The notes under the pieces were generated by a model. That model saw only the letters and a list, made by a program, of their open reading frames with translations, made no database searches and was not told where the DNA came from. Below, in pieces: positions 44,928 to 51,944 of a DNA stretch of 64,000 bases; position 1 is the first letter of the stretch, and every line of letters begins with the position of its first letter. This DNA is from DAOUCP01 sp034432155 (GTDB lineage: Bacteria > Chloroflexota > Anaerolineae > Epilineales > Epilineaceae), in assembly GCA_034432155.1 (NCBI GenBank), contig DAOUCP010000035.1, positions 62,001 through 126,000 on the forward strand, written 5' to 3'. The translations under genes were made by a program, and so were the position numbers.

Positions 44928-46354
44928 AGCGTGATGCCCGTTGTCGCCGCCTTTGGCTGGAGCGACTGTCGCAGCTGGCGCTCGACCTCCTTGGCTTCGC
45001 CCTGGGCATTTGGCTGGCCTACGCGGTGTACCTCCGGACGGTGGTGCAGGATGCGACCGCGCCCCCCAGCGGCTTTGGGGAGTACGGCGTCGAAGTGGGA
45101 CTCGGCTACCTGGTGCTGGTGCAAGTTCTCACCCTCTCGGTGGTGTTCTTCAGCGCCCGGCTTTACCACCAGCCGCGAGGAGTGTCGCGGGTGGATCTGG
45201 CGGCGCACATCCTGCGGGCCGTGTCGATTGGGATTCTCCTATCCATGGCCGTGATCAGCCTGGTGTTGCCCAGACTGGAGGTCTCGCGTCGCATCCTGGT
45301 CTACGACTGGCTTCTCACCTTCGCTCTGGTCCTCGGGCTGCGTCTTGTTCACCGGTCGGTATGGAGCAGCATTCGAAAGCGCGGCATTGGTTGCGACCGC
45401 GTGCTGGTGGTCGGAGCCGGTACCGAGGCGCAGGACCTGCTGACGCGTATCCAGGCCCGGCCCGCCTTGGGCTACCAGGTGGTGGGCGTGGTGGCCGATG
45501 TGCCACGCTTGTCCCGCGTCCGCGGCGTGCCGATCGTCGGCCGCACGAGCCAGCTCGCGGACCTGGTCGAGCGCCTGGCGGTGGATGAGGTTCTGATTGC
45601 CCTGCCGGAGCCGTCGCGGCAACAGCTGCTGGAACTTACGAGCCAGTGTTCGCGCGAAGGTCTGTCCGTCCGCATCTATCCCGACGTGTTTCAGATCCTC
45701 GCCAGCGAGCTGCGCATGGGGCACCTGGATGGCTTGCCGCTATTAACGATGCACGACGTGGCACTCAGCGGCTGGCGTCGATCGTTGAAGCGCTTGATCG
45801 ACATCGCCTTCAGCGGCACCGCCCTAGTGCTGCTCTCGCCGCTCATGCTCCTCGTCGCCATCCTGGTGAAACTGGACTCGCCGGGCCCGGCCTTCTACGT
45901 GCAGGAACGCATGGGGCTGGACGCGCGCCCCTTTCCGATGCTGAAGTTCCGCACCATGCGGGCCGATGCCGAGCGGGATTCGGGCGCCGTCTGGGCGGTA
46001 CGCGAGGATCCGCGGCGCACCCGCATTGGCCGCTGGTTGCGGCGAACGAGCATCGACGAACTGCCGCAGCTCATCAACGTGCTCCTCGGTCACATGAGCG
46101 TAGTCGGGCCGCGCCCCGAACGGCCCGAGTTCGTGCGCGAGTTCCAGCGTCAGATCCCGCGTTACATGGAGCGGCATCGCGAGAAGTCAGGCATCACCGG
46201 CTGGGCGCAGGTGAACGGGCTGCGGGGCAGCACTTCAATTGCTGAACGCACGAAATATGACCTATACTACGTTGAGAACTGGTCCCTTCTGTTTGACTTT
46301 CGCATCATGGCACTGACAGTCCTCCAGTTCTTCCGCGATCCCAACGCTTACTGA
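44924..46354 (+). CDS. Polyprenyl-phosphate sugar-1-phosphate transferase (WcaJ/WbaP type)
   Basis: 476 residues. Four or five N-terminal membrane segments, a Rossmann-like domain (VLVVGAGTEAQDLL) and the bacterial sugar transferase domain from about residue 285: KRLIDIAFSGTALVLLSPLM, MLKFRTMRADAE, RRTSIDELPQLINVL and MSVVGPRPERPEF. It loads the first sugar phosphate on undecaprenyl phosphate, initiating exopolysaccharide or O-unit synthesis. GTG 44924 overlaps the GT2 stop and has GGAG six bases upstream; the longer upstream frame is antiparallel to GT2 coding and rejected. Confidence 0.9.
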   Translation: MKRDARCRRLWLERLSQLALDLLGFALGIWLAYAVYLRTVVQDATAPPSGFGEYGVEVGLGYLVLVQVLTLSVVFFSARLYHQPRGVSRVDLAAHILRAVSIGILLSMAVISLVLPRLEVSRRILVYDWLLTFALVLGLRLVHRSVWSSIRKRGIGCDRVLVVGAGTEAQDLLTRIQARPALGYQVVGVVADVPRLSRVRGVPIVGRTSQLADLVERLAVDEVLIALPEPSRQQLLELTSQCSREGLSVRIYPDVFQILASELRMGHLDGLPLLTMHDVALSGWRRSLKRLIDIAFSGTALVLLSPLMLLVAILVKLDSPGPAFYVQERMGLDARPFPMLKFRTMRADAERDSGAVWAVREDPRRTRIGRWLRRTSIDELPQLINVLLGHMSVVGPRPERPEFVREFQRQIPRYMERHREKSGITGWAQVNGLRGSTSIAERTKYDLYYVENWSLLFDFRIMALTVLQFFRDPNAY

Positions 46355-46393
46355 CGTCTGACAAGGGCCGAACGCAGGCGGCGAGAGACCGTC

Positions 46394-46572
46394 GCTGTGG
46401 ACGCCGGGCGGAGAGGAATCGCCGGTCTCGACGCCGGACGGACGGGAATCCCCGCTGTCGACGGCGGCCCGCGAGGGAGCGCAGGGGTTGACGCCGGACG
46501 GACAGGAATCCCTGGTGTCGACGGCCGGCAGAGAGGCAGCGCGGGTGTTGACGGCGGGCGAAGAGGAAGCTA
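46394..46572. repeat. 30-bp tandem repeat, 6 copies, upstream of hrcA
   Basis: A (T/C/G)(C/T)GACG(C/G)C core recurs at exactly 30-base steps (46400, 46430, 46460, 46490, 46520, 46550). Alternate copies are most alike, suggesting a 60-bp higher-order unit. The units abut without spacers. No gene could be supported in 46355-46672, so the array occupies most of the hrcA leader region. Confidence 0.85.
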
Positions 46573-46672
46573 GGATTAGTGCGCCGGCCGCGGCGCTTCG
46601 CCGGCGGCGAGCACCAGCCGAGGAGGCTGAGCGCCGACGACGGTGCCATGGGCCGCGGCCCGACGGGGAACG

Positions 46673-47725
46673 ATGATTGCAGGCCCTCCGCCTTCGCGCG
46701 AGCTGACCGAGCGGCAAACCCGCATCCTCATGCTGGTGGTGCAAGAGCACATTCGGACCGGCCAGCCAGTGCCGTCTGCCGCTCTGGCCCGGCGTAGCGA
46801 CGTTGCCGTAAGCCCGGCTACCGTCCGCGCCGAGATGGCAGCGTTGGAGGAGCTGGGGTTGCTCACCCATCCCCATACCTCCGCCGGCCGGGTACCGACC
46901 GTTGCCGGGTATCGGTACTTCGCCGAGCACCTGCTCCGGCGGGGCACCCTGTCGGCCCAGGAACGGCGGGCCATTCGGGCCCGCTTTCTGGCCGCCGGCT
47001 GGGACCCGGAGCGCTGGATGCAGATCGCCGCGGATATGATCTCTCAGCTCTCGGGAGTGGCGGGGCTAGCCGCCGCTTTGCCCAGTATTGGCGCAGCGCT
47101 ACGGCGCCTCGAGTTGGTGGACCTAGGCGGTGGCGTGGTGCAGATCGTCGTCGTCCTCGACGACGGACAGGTGCGTCAGGTGCGCTGGTGCCCGCAGCAC
47201 GAATATGACCAGGAGCTCCTCGACCGGTTCAGTCGGCGGGTCAACGAGCACGTGGCCGGCTTCGCCCAGACCGATTGGACCGGGGCCGGGTGGACAACGC
47301 CTTTCCAGGAGGAGGCTGCCCTTGCCATTCGAGAGCTGGTGAGCAGCCCCCGTCGCCGTGCCGTCCGCCCACCGCGGCTGTACCACTCGGGGTTGGCGCG
47401 CATTGTCGAGGAGCCCGAGTTGGCGGTGAGCGGCCAGCTGCGCCACGTGGTCTCCGTCCTGGAGCATGGCGAGGGGCTGGACATCTTGGTGACCAGGCTG
47501 CGCCTTCAGGGTGCCCACGTCTTCATCGGCGGCGAGCCGCCACTGGAGGAGTGGCCCCCCATTACGCTCATCCTGTCGCGCTTCGGAGGTCGAACCCGTC
47601 AGGATGGGCTCGTGGGTGTGGTGGGCCCAACGCGGCTGCCCTACGAGCGTGCCGTGCCGGCGGTCGAATACGTGGCCGAACTGATGACCCATTTGCTGGC
47701 CGGCCAACCGGTCATGCCGGCGTGA
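46673..47725 (+). CDS. hrcA: Heat-shock repressor HrcA
   Basis: 350 residues. The N-terminal winged helix (ELTERQTRILMLVVQEHI, VSPATVRAEMAALEELGLL, HPHTSAGRVPT) is typical, followed by GAF-like and C-terminal domains (VFIGGEPPLEEW, GVVGPTRLPYERAVPAVEYV). HrcA binds CIRCE operators and represses groEL/dnaK genes. No TTAGCACTC-N9-GAGTGCTAA element was found near it or before dnaJ. ATG 46673 follows GGGGA. grpE and dnaK are not between hrcA and dnaJ. Confidence 0.92.
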   Translation: MIAGPPPSRELTERQTRILMLVVQEHIRTGQPVPSAALARRSDVAVSPATVRAEMAALEELGLLTHPHTSAGRVPTVAGYRYFAEHLLRRGTLSAQERRAIRARFLAAGWDPERWMQIAADMISQLSGVAGLAAALPSIGAALRRLELVDLGGGVVQIVVVLDDGQVRQVRWCPQHEYDQELLDRFSRRVNEHVAGFAQTDWTGAGWTTPFQEEAALAIRELVSSPRRRAVRPPRLYHSGLARIVEEPELAVSGQLRHVVSVLEHGEGLDILVTRLRLQGAHVFIGGEPPLEEWPPITLILSRFGGRTRQDGLVGVVGPTRLPYERAVPAVEYVAELMTHLLAGQPVMPA

Positions 47726-47770
47726 CGTTGCGGCGGGCCCGCGCTCTCGCATCTGCAGACGAAGCAGCCG

Positions 47771-48886
47771 ATGAAACGCGACTACTACGAGGTGCTGGGC
47801 GTCGACCGCAGGGCCACCAGCGACGAGATTCGCCAGGCCTACCGGCGCCTGGCCCGGCAGCATCATCCGGACGTCCGGGGGAACGAACCGGGGGCCGAGG
47901 CGCGCTTCAAGGAGATCAACGAGGCCTACGAGGTGCTGCGTGATCCCGAACGACGAGCCCTGTACGATCGGTATGGCCACGCCGGCTTGGACTCCCGCAC
48001 GGCTGCCGACGCCGGCTATCCGTTCAGCGATCTGGGGGACATCTTCGACCAGCTGTTCGGTTTCGGGTCGCGACCGCGCCCTCGGAGCCGACCTGCCGTC
48101 GAGCGCGGTCAGGATCGGCGCGTCCGACTGCGACTGGATTTGCCCGAGGCGGGCTTCGGAGTCACGCGGACGATCGAGGTGGATCGCTTCGAGCGCTGCG
48201 AAGCGTGCGGCGGCACGGGTGCCGAACCGGGTAGCGGCTCGGTGATCTGCAGCACATGTCAAGGTCAGGGTGAGATCCGCCGCGCCCAGGAGGTGCTCTT
48301 CGGCAGATTCGTTACATCCCAGACCTGCCCCCAGTGCCGCGGCGAGGGCCAGGTGATCGGCACGCCCTGCGCCACTTGCCGAGGGGATGGCCGGATCCTG
48401 AAGCGTCGCCGCCTGGAGGTGGACATTCCGCCCGGCATTGAGGACGGCATGCAGATTCGGTTGACCGGCGAGGGCGACGCGGGGCTGCGGGGTGGTCCGC
48501 ATGGCGACCTGTTTGTGGTCGTCGAGGTCGCACCCCACCCCTTGTTCGAGCGGCAGGGCGGTGATTTGCACCTCGTGGTGCGCATCAATCCCGCCGAGGC
48601 GGCACTGGGCAGCGCCATCGAGGTGCCAACGTTGGACGGTGCCACCACGCTGGTCGTTCCTGCCGGCACGCAGACCGGCGACACGGTGGTCGTGGAGGGC
48701 AAGGGAGTGCACCGTTTGGGCAGCGAGCGGCGCGGTAACCTGGTGGTCACCGTCCAGGTCATCACGCCCACCAAGCTCAGCCGCGAGGAGCGCCGCCTCT
48801 TCGAGCAGTTGCGGCTGAGCCTGCCGTCGGCCCAGGTGGTCGACCGTCGGAGTGTGTGGGAGCGCGTTCGCGAGCGGCTGGGGTGA
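47771..48886 (+). CDS. dnaJ: Chaperone DnaJ
   Basis: 371 residues. J domain with HPD at residues 32-34, a Gly/Phe-poor linker (DIFDQLFGFGS) and four zinc-finger motifs CEACGGTG, CSTCQGQG, CPQCRGEG and CATCRGDG. The C-terminal substrate-binding domains are full length. It stimulates DnaK ATPase and delivers unfolded proteins. It sits 45 bases after hrcA and overlaps prmA by GTGA. Confidence 0.96.
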   Translation: MKRDYYEVLGVDRRATSDEIRQAYRRLARQHHPDVRGNEPGAEARFKEINEAYEVLRDPERRALYDRYGHAGLDSRTAADAGYPFSDLGDIFDQLFGFGSRPRPRSRPAVERGQDRRVRLRLDLPEAGFGVTRTIEVDRFERCEACGGTGAEPGSGSVICSTCQGQGEIRRAQEVLFGRFVTSQTCPQCRGEGQVIGTPCATCRGDGRILKRRRLEVDIPPGIEDGMQIRLTGEGDAGLRGGPHGDLFVVVEVAPHPLFERQGGDLHLVVRINPAEAALGSAIEVPTLDGATTLVVPAGTQTGDTVVVEGKGVHRLGSERRGNLVVTVQVITPTKLSREERRLFEQLRLSLPSAQVVDRRSVWERVRERLG

Positions 48887-49782
48887 GTGAGTCGGCCGGC
48901 ACCCTCATCGAGCTGAGCGTCGAAGTCGACGGCGAGGCCGCGGAGGCGGTGGCCGAGCTGTTCGAGCGCTACGGTGGTGGCGCCGTCGTGCACACCGAGG
49001 TCACCGCAGGGCCCGACGATGGCGCCAACCTGGCGGTGCCGATTACCCACGTCCGAACGTACCTCCCAGCCGACGACGTCGAAGCGCGCGCCCGACTCGA
49101 GCTCGGCTTGTGGTATCTCGGCCGGCTCCGGCCTATTCCCGAAGCCACCATCCGTCAGCTGTCGCCGACCGACTGGGCCGAGGCCTGGAAGGAGCGCTAC
49201 GTGCCGCAACGAATCGGTCGGCACTGCCTGGTGGTGCCTTCTTGGTGCCACGTCGAGCCGGCGCCGAGCGATCGCGTCATCGTGCTGGACCCGGGCATGT
49301 GCTTCGGAACCGGCCTGCACCCGACCACGCGACTCTGCCTGGCCTCGTTGGAGGACCTGGTCCGGCCTGGCGACCACGTTTTGGACGTGGGCACAGGGAG
49401 CGGCATTCTGGCGATTGCGGCAGCCAAGATGGGTGCTGGCCATGTGGTGGCTCTGGACATCCAGCGCGAGGCGGTGGACACCGCGAGGGCCAATGCGCAG
49501 CGCAACGGCATCGAGCTTGCGACATTCGTGGGCGAGACCTGGGAGTTGCCAGCGCAGGTGTTCGATGTCCTGGCCGCCAACTTACTGGCCGGGACCATTG
49601 TCACCCTGGCCCCCGAGTTCGCTCGTCGGCTGGTGCCAGGAGGCCGACTCGTGGCCTCCGGCATCCTCGTTGACCAAGGCCCACAGGTCGCCGAGGCCTT
49701 GCGCGCCGCCGGCTTTCGCATTGCGGCTGAGCCTTGCAGCGGGGACTGGCTGGCCCTGGTGGCGGTGAGGCCCGAAAGCTGA
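48883..49782 (+). CDS. prmA: Ribosomal protein L11 methyltransferase PrmA
   Basis: 299 residues. N-terminal substrate-binding domain (about 1-115, IELSVEVDGEAAEAVAELF), then a class I SAM methyltransferase with FGTGLHPTTRLCL, VLDVGTGSGILAIAA and the AANLLAG motif characteristic of PrmA. It trimethylates ribosomal protein L11. GTG 48883 overlaps the dnaJ stop. The dnaJ-prmA-rsmE order is common in bacteria. Confidence 0.94.
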   Translation: MSESAGTLIELSVEVDGEAAEAVAELFERYGGGAVVHTEVTAGPDDGANLAVPITHVRTYLPADDVEARARLELGLWYLGRLRPIPEATIRQLSPTDWAEAWKERYVPQRIGRHCLVVPSWCHVEPAPSDRVIVLDPGMCFGTGLHPTTRLCLASLEDLVRPGDHVLDVGTGSGILAIAAAKMGAGHVVALDIQREAVDTARANAQRNGIELATFVGETWELPAQVFDVLAANLLAGTIVTLAPEFARRLVPGGRLVASGILVDQGPQVAEALRAAGFRIAAEPCSGDWLALVAVRPES

Positions 49783-49796
49783 ACACGCCGTCGCTG

Positions 49797-50516
49797 GTGC
49801 CGCGCCTGTTTGTGCCGGCGGGCAGCATCGTCGGCGGGAGACTCACACTGCGCGGGACGGACGCGGCTCGGGCCGTGGCGCGCGGAGTGCAGCCCGAAGG
49901 CGAACTAATAGCTTTGGACAACTCGGGTTGGGAGACCGTTGTCCGCGTGGAGGGCTGCAGCGCCGACCTGTGCACCGGCGTCGTCTCCGGGCGTCGCCTT
50001 TCGCCCGAGCCGCGCACCAAGATCAGCCTGTACCATGCGCTCCTCCATCCAGCCGACTACCGCCGGCTCATCATCGAGGGCACGGCACTCGGCGTGGTGG
50101 CGTTTGTGCCGCTCGTCTCGGATCGCTGTGAACTACGCCGCCTGGACTATGGGGTCACGGCGGAGCCCGCGAACCACTGGACGGTTGTCGCTCGTGACGC
50201 GGCGGAGATTCACGGTCGCGGTCGCTGCCCCGTACTGGCGCCGCCGATGCTCTACGATCAGGCGTTGGATGCCTGCCAGGTGAGCAGCCTGGCGTTGCTC
50301 CTATGCCCCGGCGGAAAGCCGCTGGCCAAGACCCTCGAAGGACGCCCCTTCTCGGTGGACGTCCTCTGTCCGCCGCCCAGCGGCTTCTCGGAGGCTGAGG
50401 TACGACGTGCCCAGAGCCGCGGTCTGGTGCTCACCGACTGGCCACGTGCCGGCATCGATCCGGTGGCGCCTGGCCTGGCGGTGGTGCGGGCCATCCTGTC
50501 GCTGACGGAAAGTTGA
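49797..50516 (+). CDS. rsmE: 16S rRNA m3U1498 methyltransferase RsmE
   Basis: 239 residues. The start is placed at GTG 49797 because it yields the family N-terminus (Met)PRLFVPAGSIVGG; longer starts add unrelated sequence antiphase to prmA. A PUA-like domain is followed by a SPOUT knot region with SLALLLCPGGKP and GFSEAEVRRAQSRG, though the usual IGPEGG motif is degraded to LCPGGKP. It methylates U1498 in 16S rRNA. The gene stop overlaps the -35 box of the next promoter. Confidence 0.88.
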   Translation: MPRLFVPAGSIVGGRLTLRGTDAARAVARGVQPEGELIALDNSGWETVVRVEGCSADLCTGVVSGRRLSPEPRTKISLYHALLHPADYRRLIIEGTALGVVAFVPLVSDRCELRRLDYGVTAEPANHWTVVARDAAEIHGRGRCPVLAPPMLYDQALDACQVSSLALLLCPGGKPLAKTLEGRPFSVDVLCPPPSGFSEAEVRRAQSRGLVLTDWPRAGIDPVAPGLAVVRAILSLTES

Positions 50517-50542
50517 CAGCGGCCTGGCTGCGATCCTATAAT
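50513..50542 (+). promoter_or_regulatory. Consensus promoter TTGACA-18-TATAAT
   Basis: Both hexamers are perfect: TTGACA at 50513-50518, overlapping the rsmE stop, and TATAAT at 50537-50542. This is the strongest promoter-like sequence in the window; start site near 50549. Confidence 0.85.
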
Positions 50543-50585
50543 CCTCGTTTGCGCGCCGCATGCCCGAGCGAGCTCTTCCCCGGAA

Positions 50586-51335
50586 ATGCCGAAACCAATC
50601 GACACGCCTGAATACTGGCTGGAATCGTTCACACCCACAAGCCACGAGCTGGACCACGTCTACGAGCGCGTTCTGGAAGCGGGCCGCCCGGCGGAGTTGG
50701 AGCAGTTGGCCCGGGAGCTGATCCGCTACCACGTGGACCGGATCACGCAAGCTCACCGCGCCAGTGCCAGTGGCGGCGTTCTGTATCGGCCGGCCGATCG
50801 ATACACCGTCGGCCAGAAGGTGGTCTTCCCGATCCTGGAAGGCGCCGTGGGGACGGTCGATCGGGTGCGGCCGGGCAACAATCCGCACTACGGCCCGTAT
50901 GAGGTCATTCGAGTCAAACTGCCCGGTGGCAGCCGCGAGTTCGCCGCCGGCCTGCAGACCGAACATGCCCTCAACCAGCAGCTGGGCGAGGTCGACCCCG
51001 AGGCCATTGCGGAGCGCTTCGCCGATCTCGTGACTCATCAGCTGCGCGAGATCCTGGGCGCCGATGCGGAGTGGGTCTCCCAGGGCGATCGCTGGGTCAT
51101 CCGAGCCCTTCTGCCGGAAATCAACATGGGGCACTGCAACCTGGCCGAAGCCGTCCTGCTCTTGAGCGGCAATCCGTTGCCGGCGTCTGAGATCCTGCCG
51201 GAGCTGGGGGTCGATGAGAGCGCCCCTCTGGAAGCCTGGTCGATGGCCCTGGACCTGGCACTCGCTGCCGATGATCGTTTCCGCAACGTAGGCACCATCG
51301 ATGCGCCGCTCTGGGCGCTCAAGGCGGCCTACTAG
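50586..51335 (+). CDS. Conserved-looking cytoplasmic protein of unknown function
   Basis: 249 residues, no signal or membrane segment. The N-terminal half contains a helical region (SHELDHVYERVLEAGRPAE) and an SH3-like strand set (YTVGQKVVFPILEGAVGTV). The C-terminal ~75 residues (LPASEILPELGV, ALAADDRFRNVGTIDAPLW-L) weakly resemble the helix-turn-helix of RNA polymerase delta/HARE domains. That points to nucleic-acid binding, but I would not assign a function. It has a consensus promoter and a relative-looking partner downstream, separated by 114 bases. Confidence 0.7.
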   Translation: MPKPIDTPEYWLESFTPTSHELDHVYERVLEAGRPAELEQLARELIRYHVDRITQAHRASASGGVLYRPADRYTVGQKVVFPILEGAVGTVDRVRPGNNPHYGPYEVIRVKLPGGSREFAAGLQTEHALNQQLGEVDPEAIAERFADLVTHQLREILGADAEWVSQGDRWVIRALLPEINMGHCNLAEAVLLLSGNPLPASEILPELGVDESAPLEAWSMALDLALAADDRFRNVGTIDAPLWALKAAY

Positions 51336-51449
51336 TGCCCCGCCGGGCGCGTCGTCTCGATGACGGCATGACGAGCCAAGACCGCCGCAGCGGCGACGAC
51401 CAACTTGGCTCGGAAACCGCCGATCGGCCAGAGAAGAGCTGAAACGCCG

Positions 51450-51884
51450 ATGCACCCGTACGTCGACGTCCATACGCCATTTGCCATCGACCTCGAGTGG
51501 TGGCGAAGCCGGCATCGCCGACTGGAGCAAATCCTCGCCGACATGCTCAGCGAAAGCGACCCGGGAGCATTCGATGGTCCACCCATGGACTATGTCGACC
51601 CCGACACGGCGGAAGTCCATCAGCTGCCGCCCTTGTGGGTTCGCGTGCTCGTGGAGCGAGCCCCCAAGCCCGACTACCTAGACCCCGCCATTCCCCTCGC
51701 CACCGCGGTCCTGCGTACGCTTATCGAGAACCTCAATCGCCCGATGACGGCGACGGAAATCTATCGTCGCATCAGCCGCACCAGCCCGGAGACCATTCTG
51801 CGCCTGCTGCGCGCTGCCGAGGAGCAGTACGGAATCATTCCGATTGTCGGCCAGACGAAGCCACGCCAGAAGCCGCGGCGCTAG
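51450..51884 (+). CDS. Small helix-turn-helix-like protein of unknown function
   Basis: 144 residues. The N-terminal part is acidic (WWRSRHRRLEQILADMLSE, PPMDYVDPDTAEVHQLP). The C-terminal part looks like a winged helix (VLRTLIENLNRPMTATEIYR, TILRLLRAAEEQYG), ending in a Lys/Arg tail. It could be a small transcription regulator acting with the gene at 50586. ATG 51450 is used; a TTG at 51405 would add 15 unremarkable residues. Confidence 0.6.
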   Translation: MHPYVDVHTPFAIDLEWWRSRHRRLEQILADMLSESDPGAFDGPPMDYVDPDTAEVHQLPPLWVRVLVERAPKPDYLDPAIPLATAVLRTLIENLNRPMTATEIYRRISRTSPETILRLLRAAEEQYGIIPIVGQTKPRQKPRR

Positions 51885-51944
51885 GCATTCCTGAAGGCGG
51901 CGCCGCCGGGCAAGCGGCGATCGGCTCGCACCGTCCAGCCTGCG

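Noticed and set aside
46394..46572. CRISPR array
   Set aside because: The 30-bp units abut with no unique spacers between them, and no cas gene is present.
46355..46672. CIRCE operator for HrcA
   Set aside because: Only a lone TTAGTGC-like half is present; no 9-bp inverted repeat with a 9-base gap was found.
46262..46930. Minus-strand protein containing the 30-bp repeats
   Set aside because: It overlaps the 3' end of the sugar transferase and the 5' end of hrcA in antisense; the decapeptide pattern follows from the DNA repeat alone.
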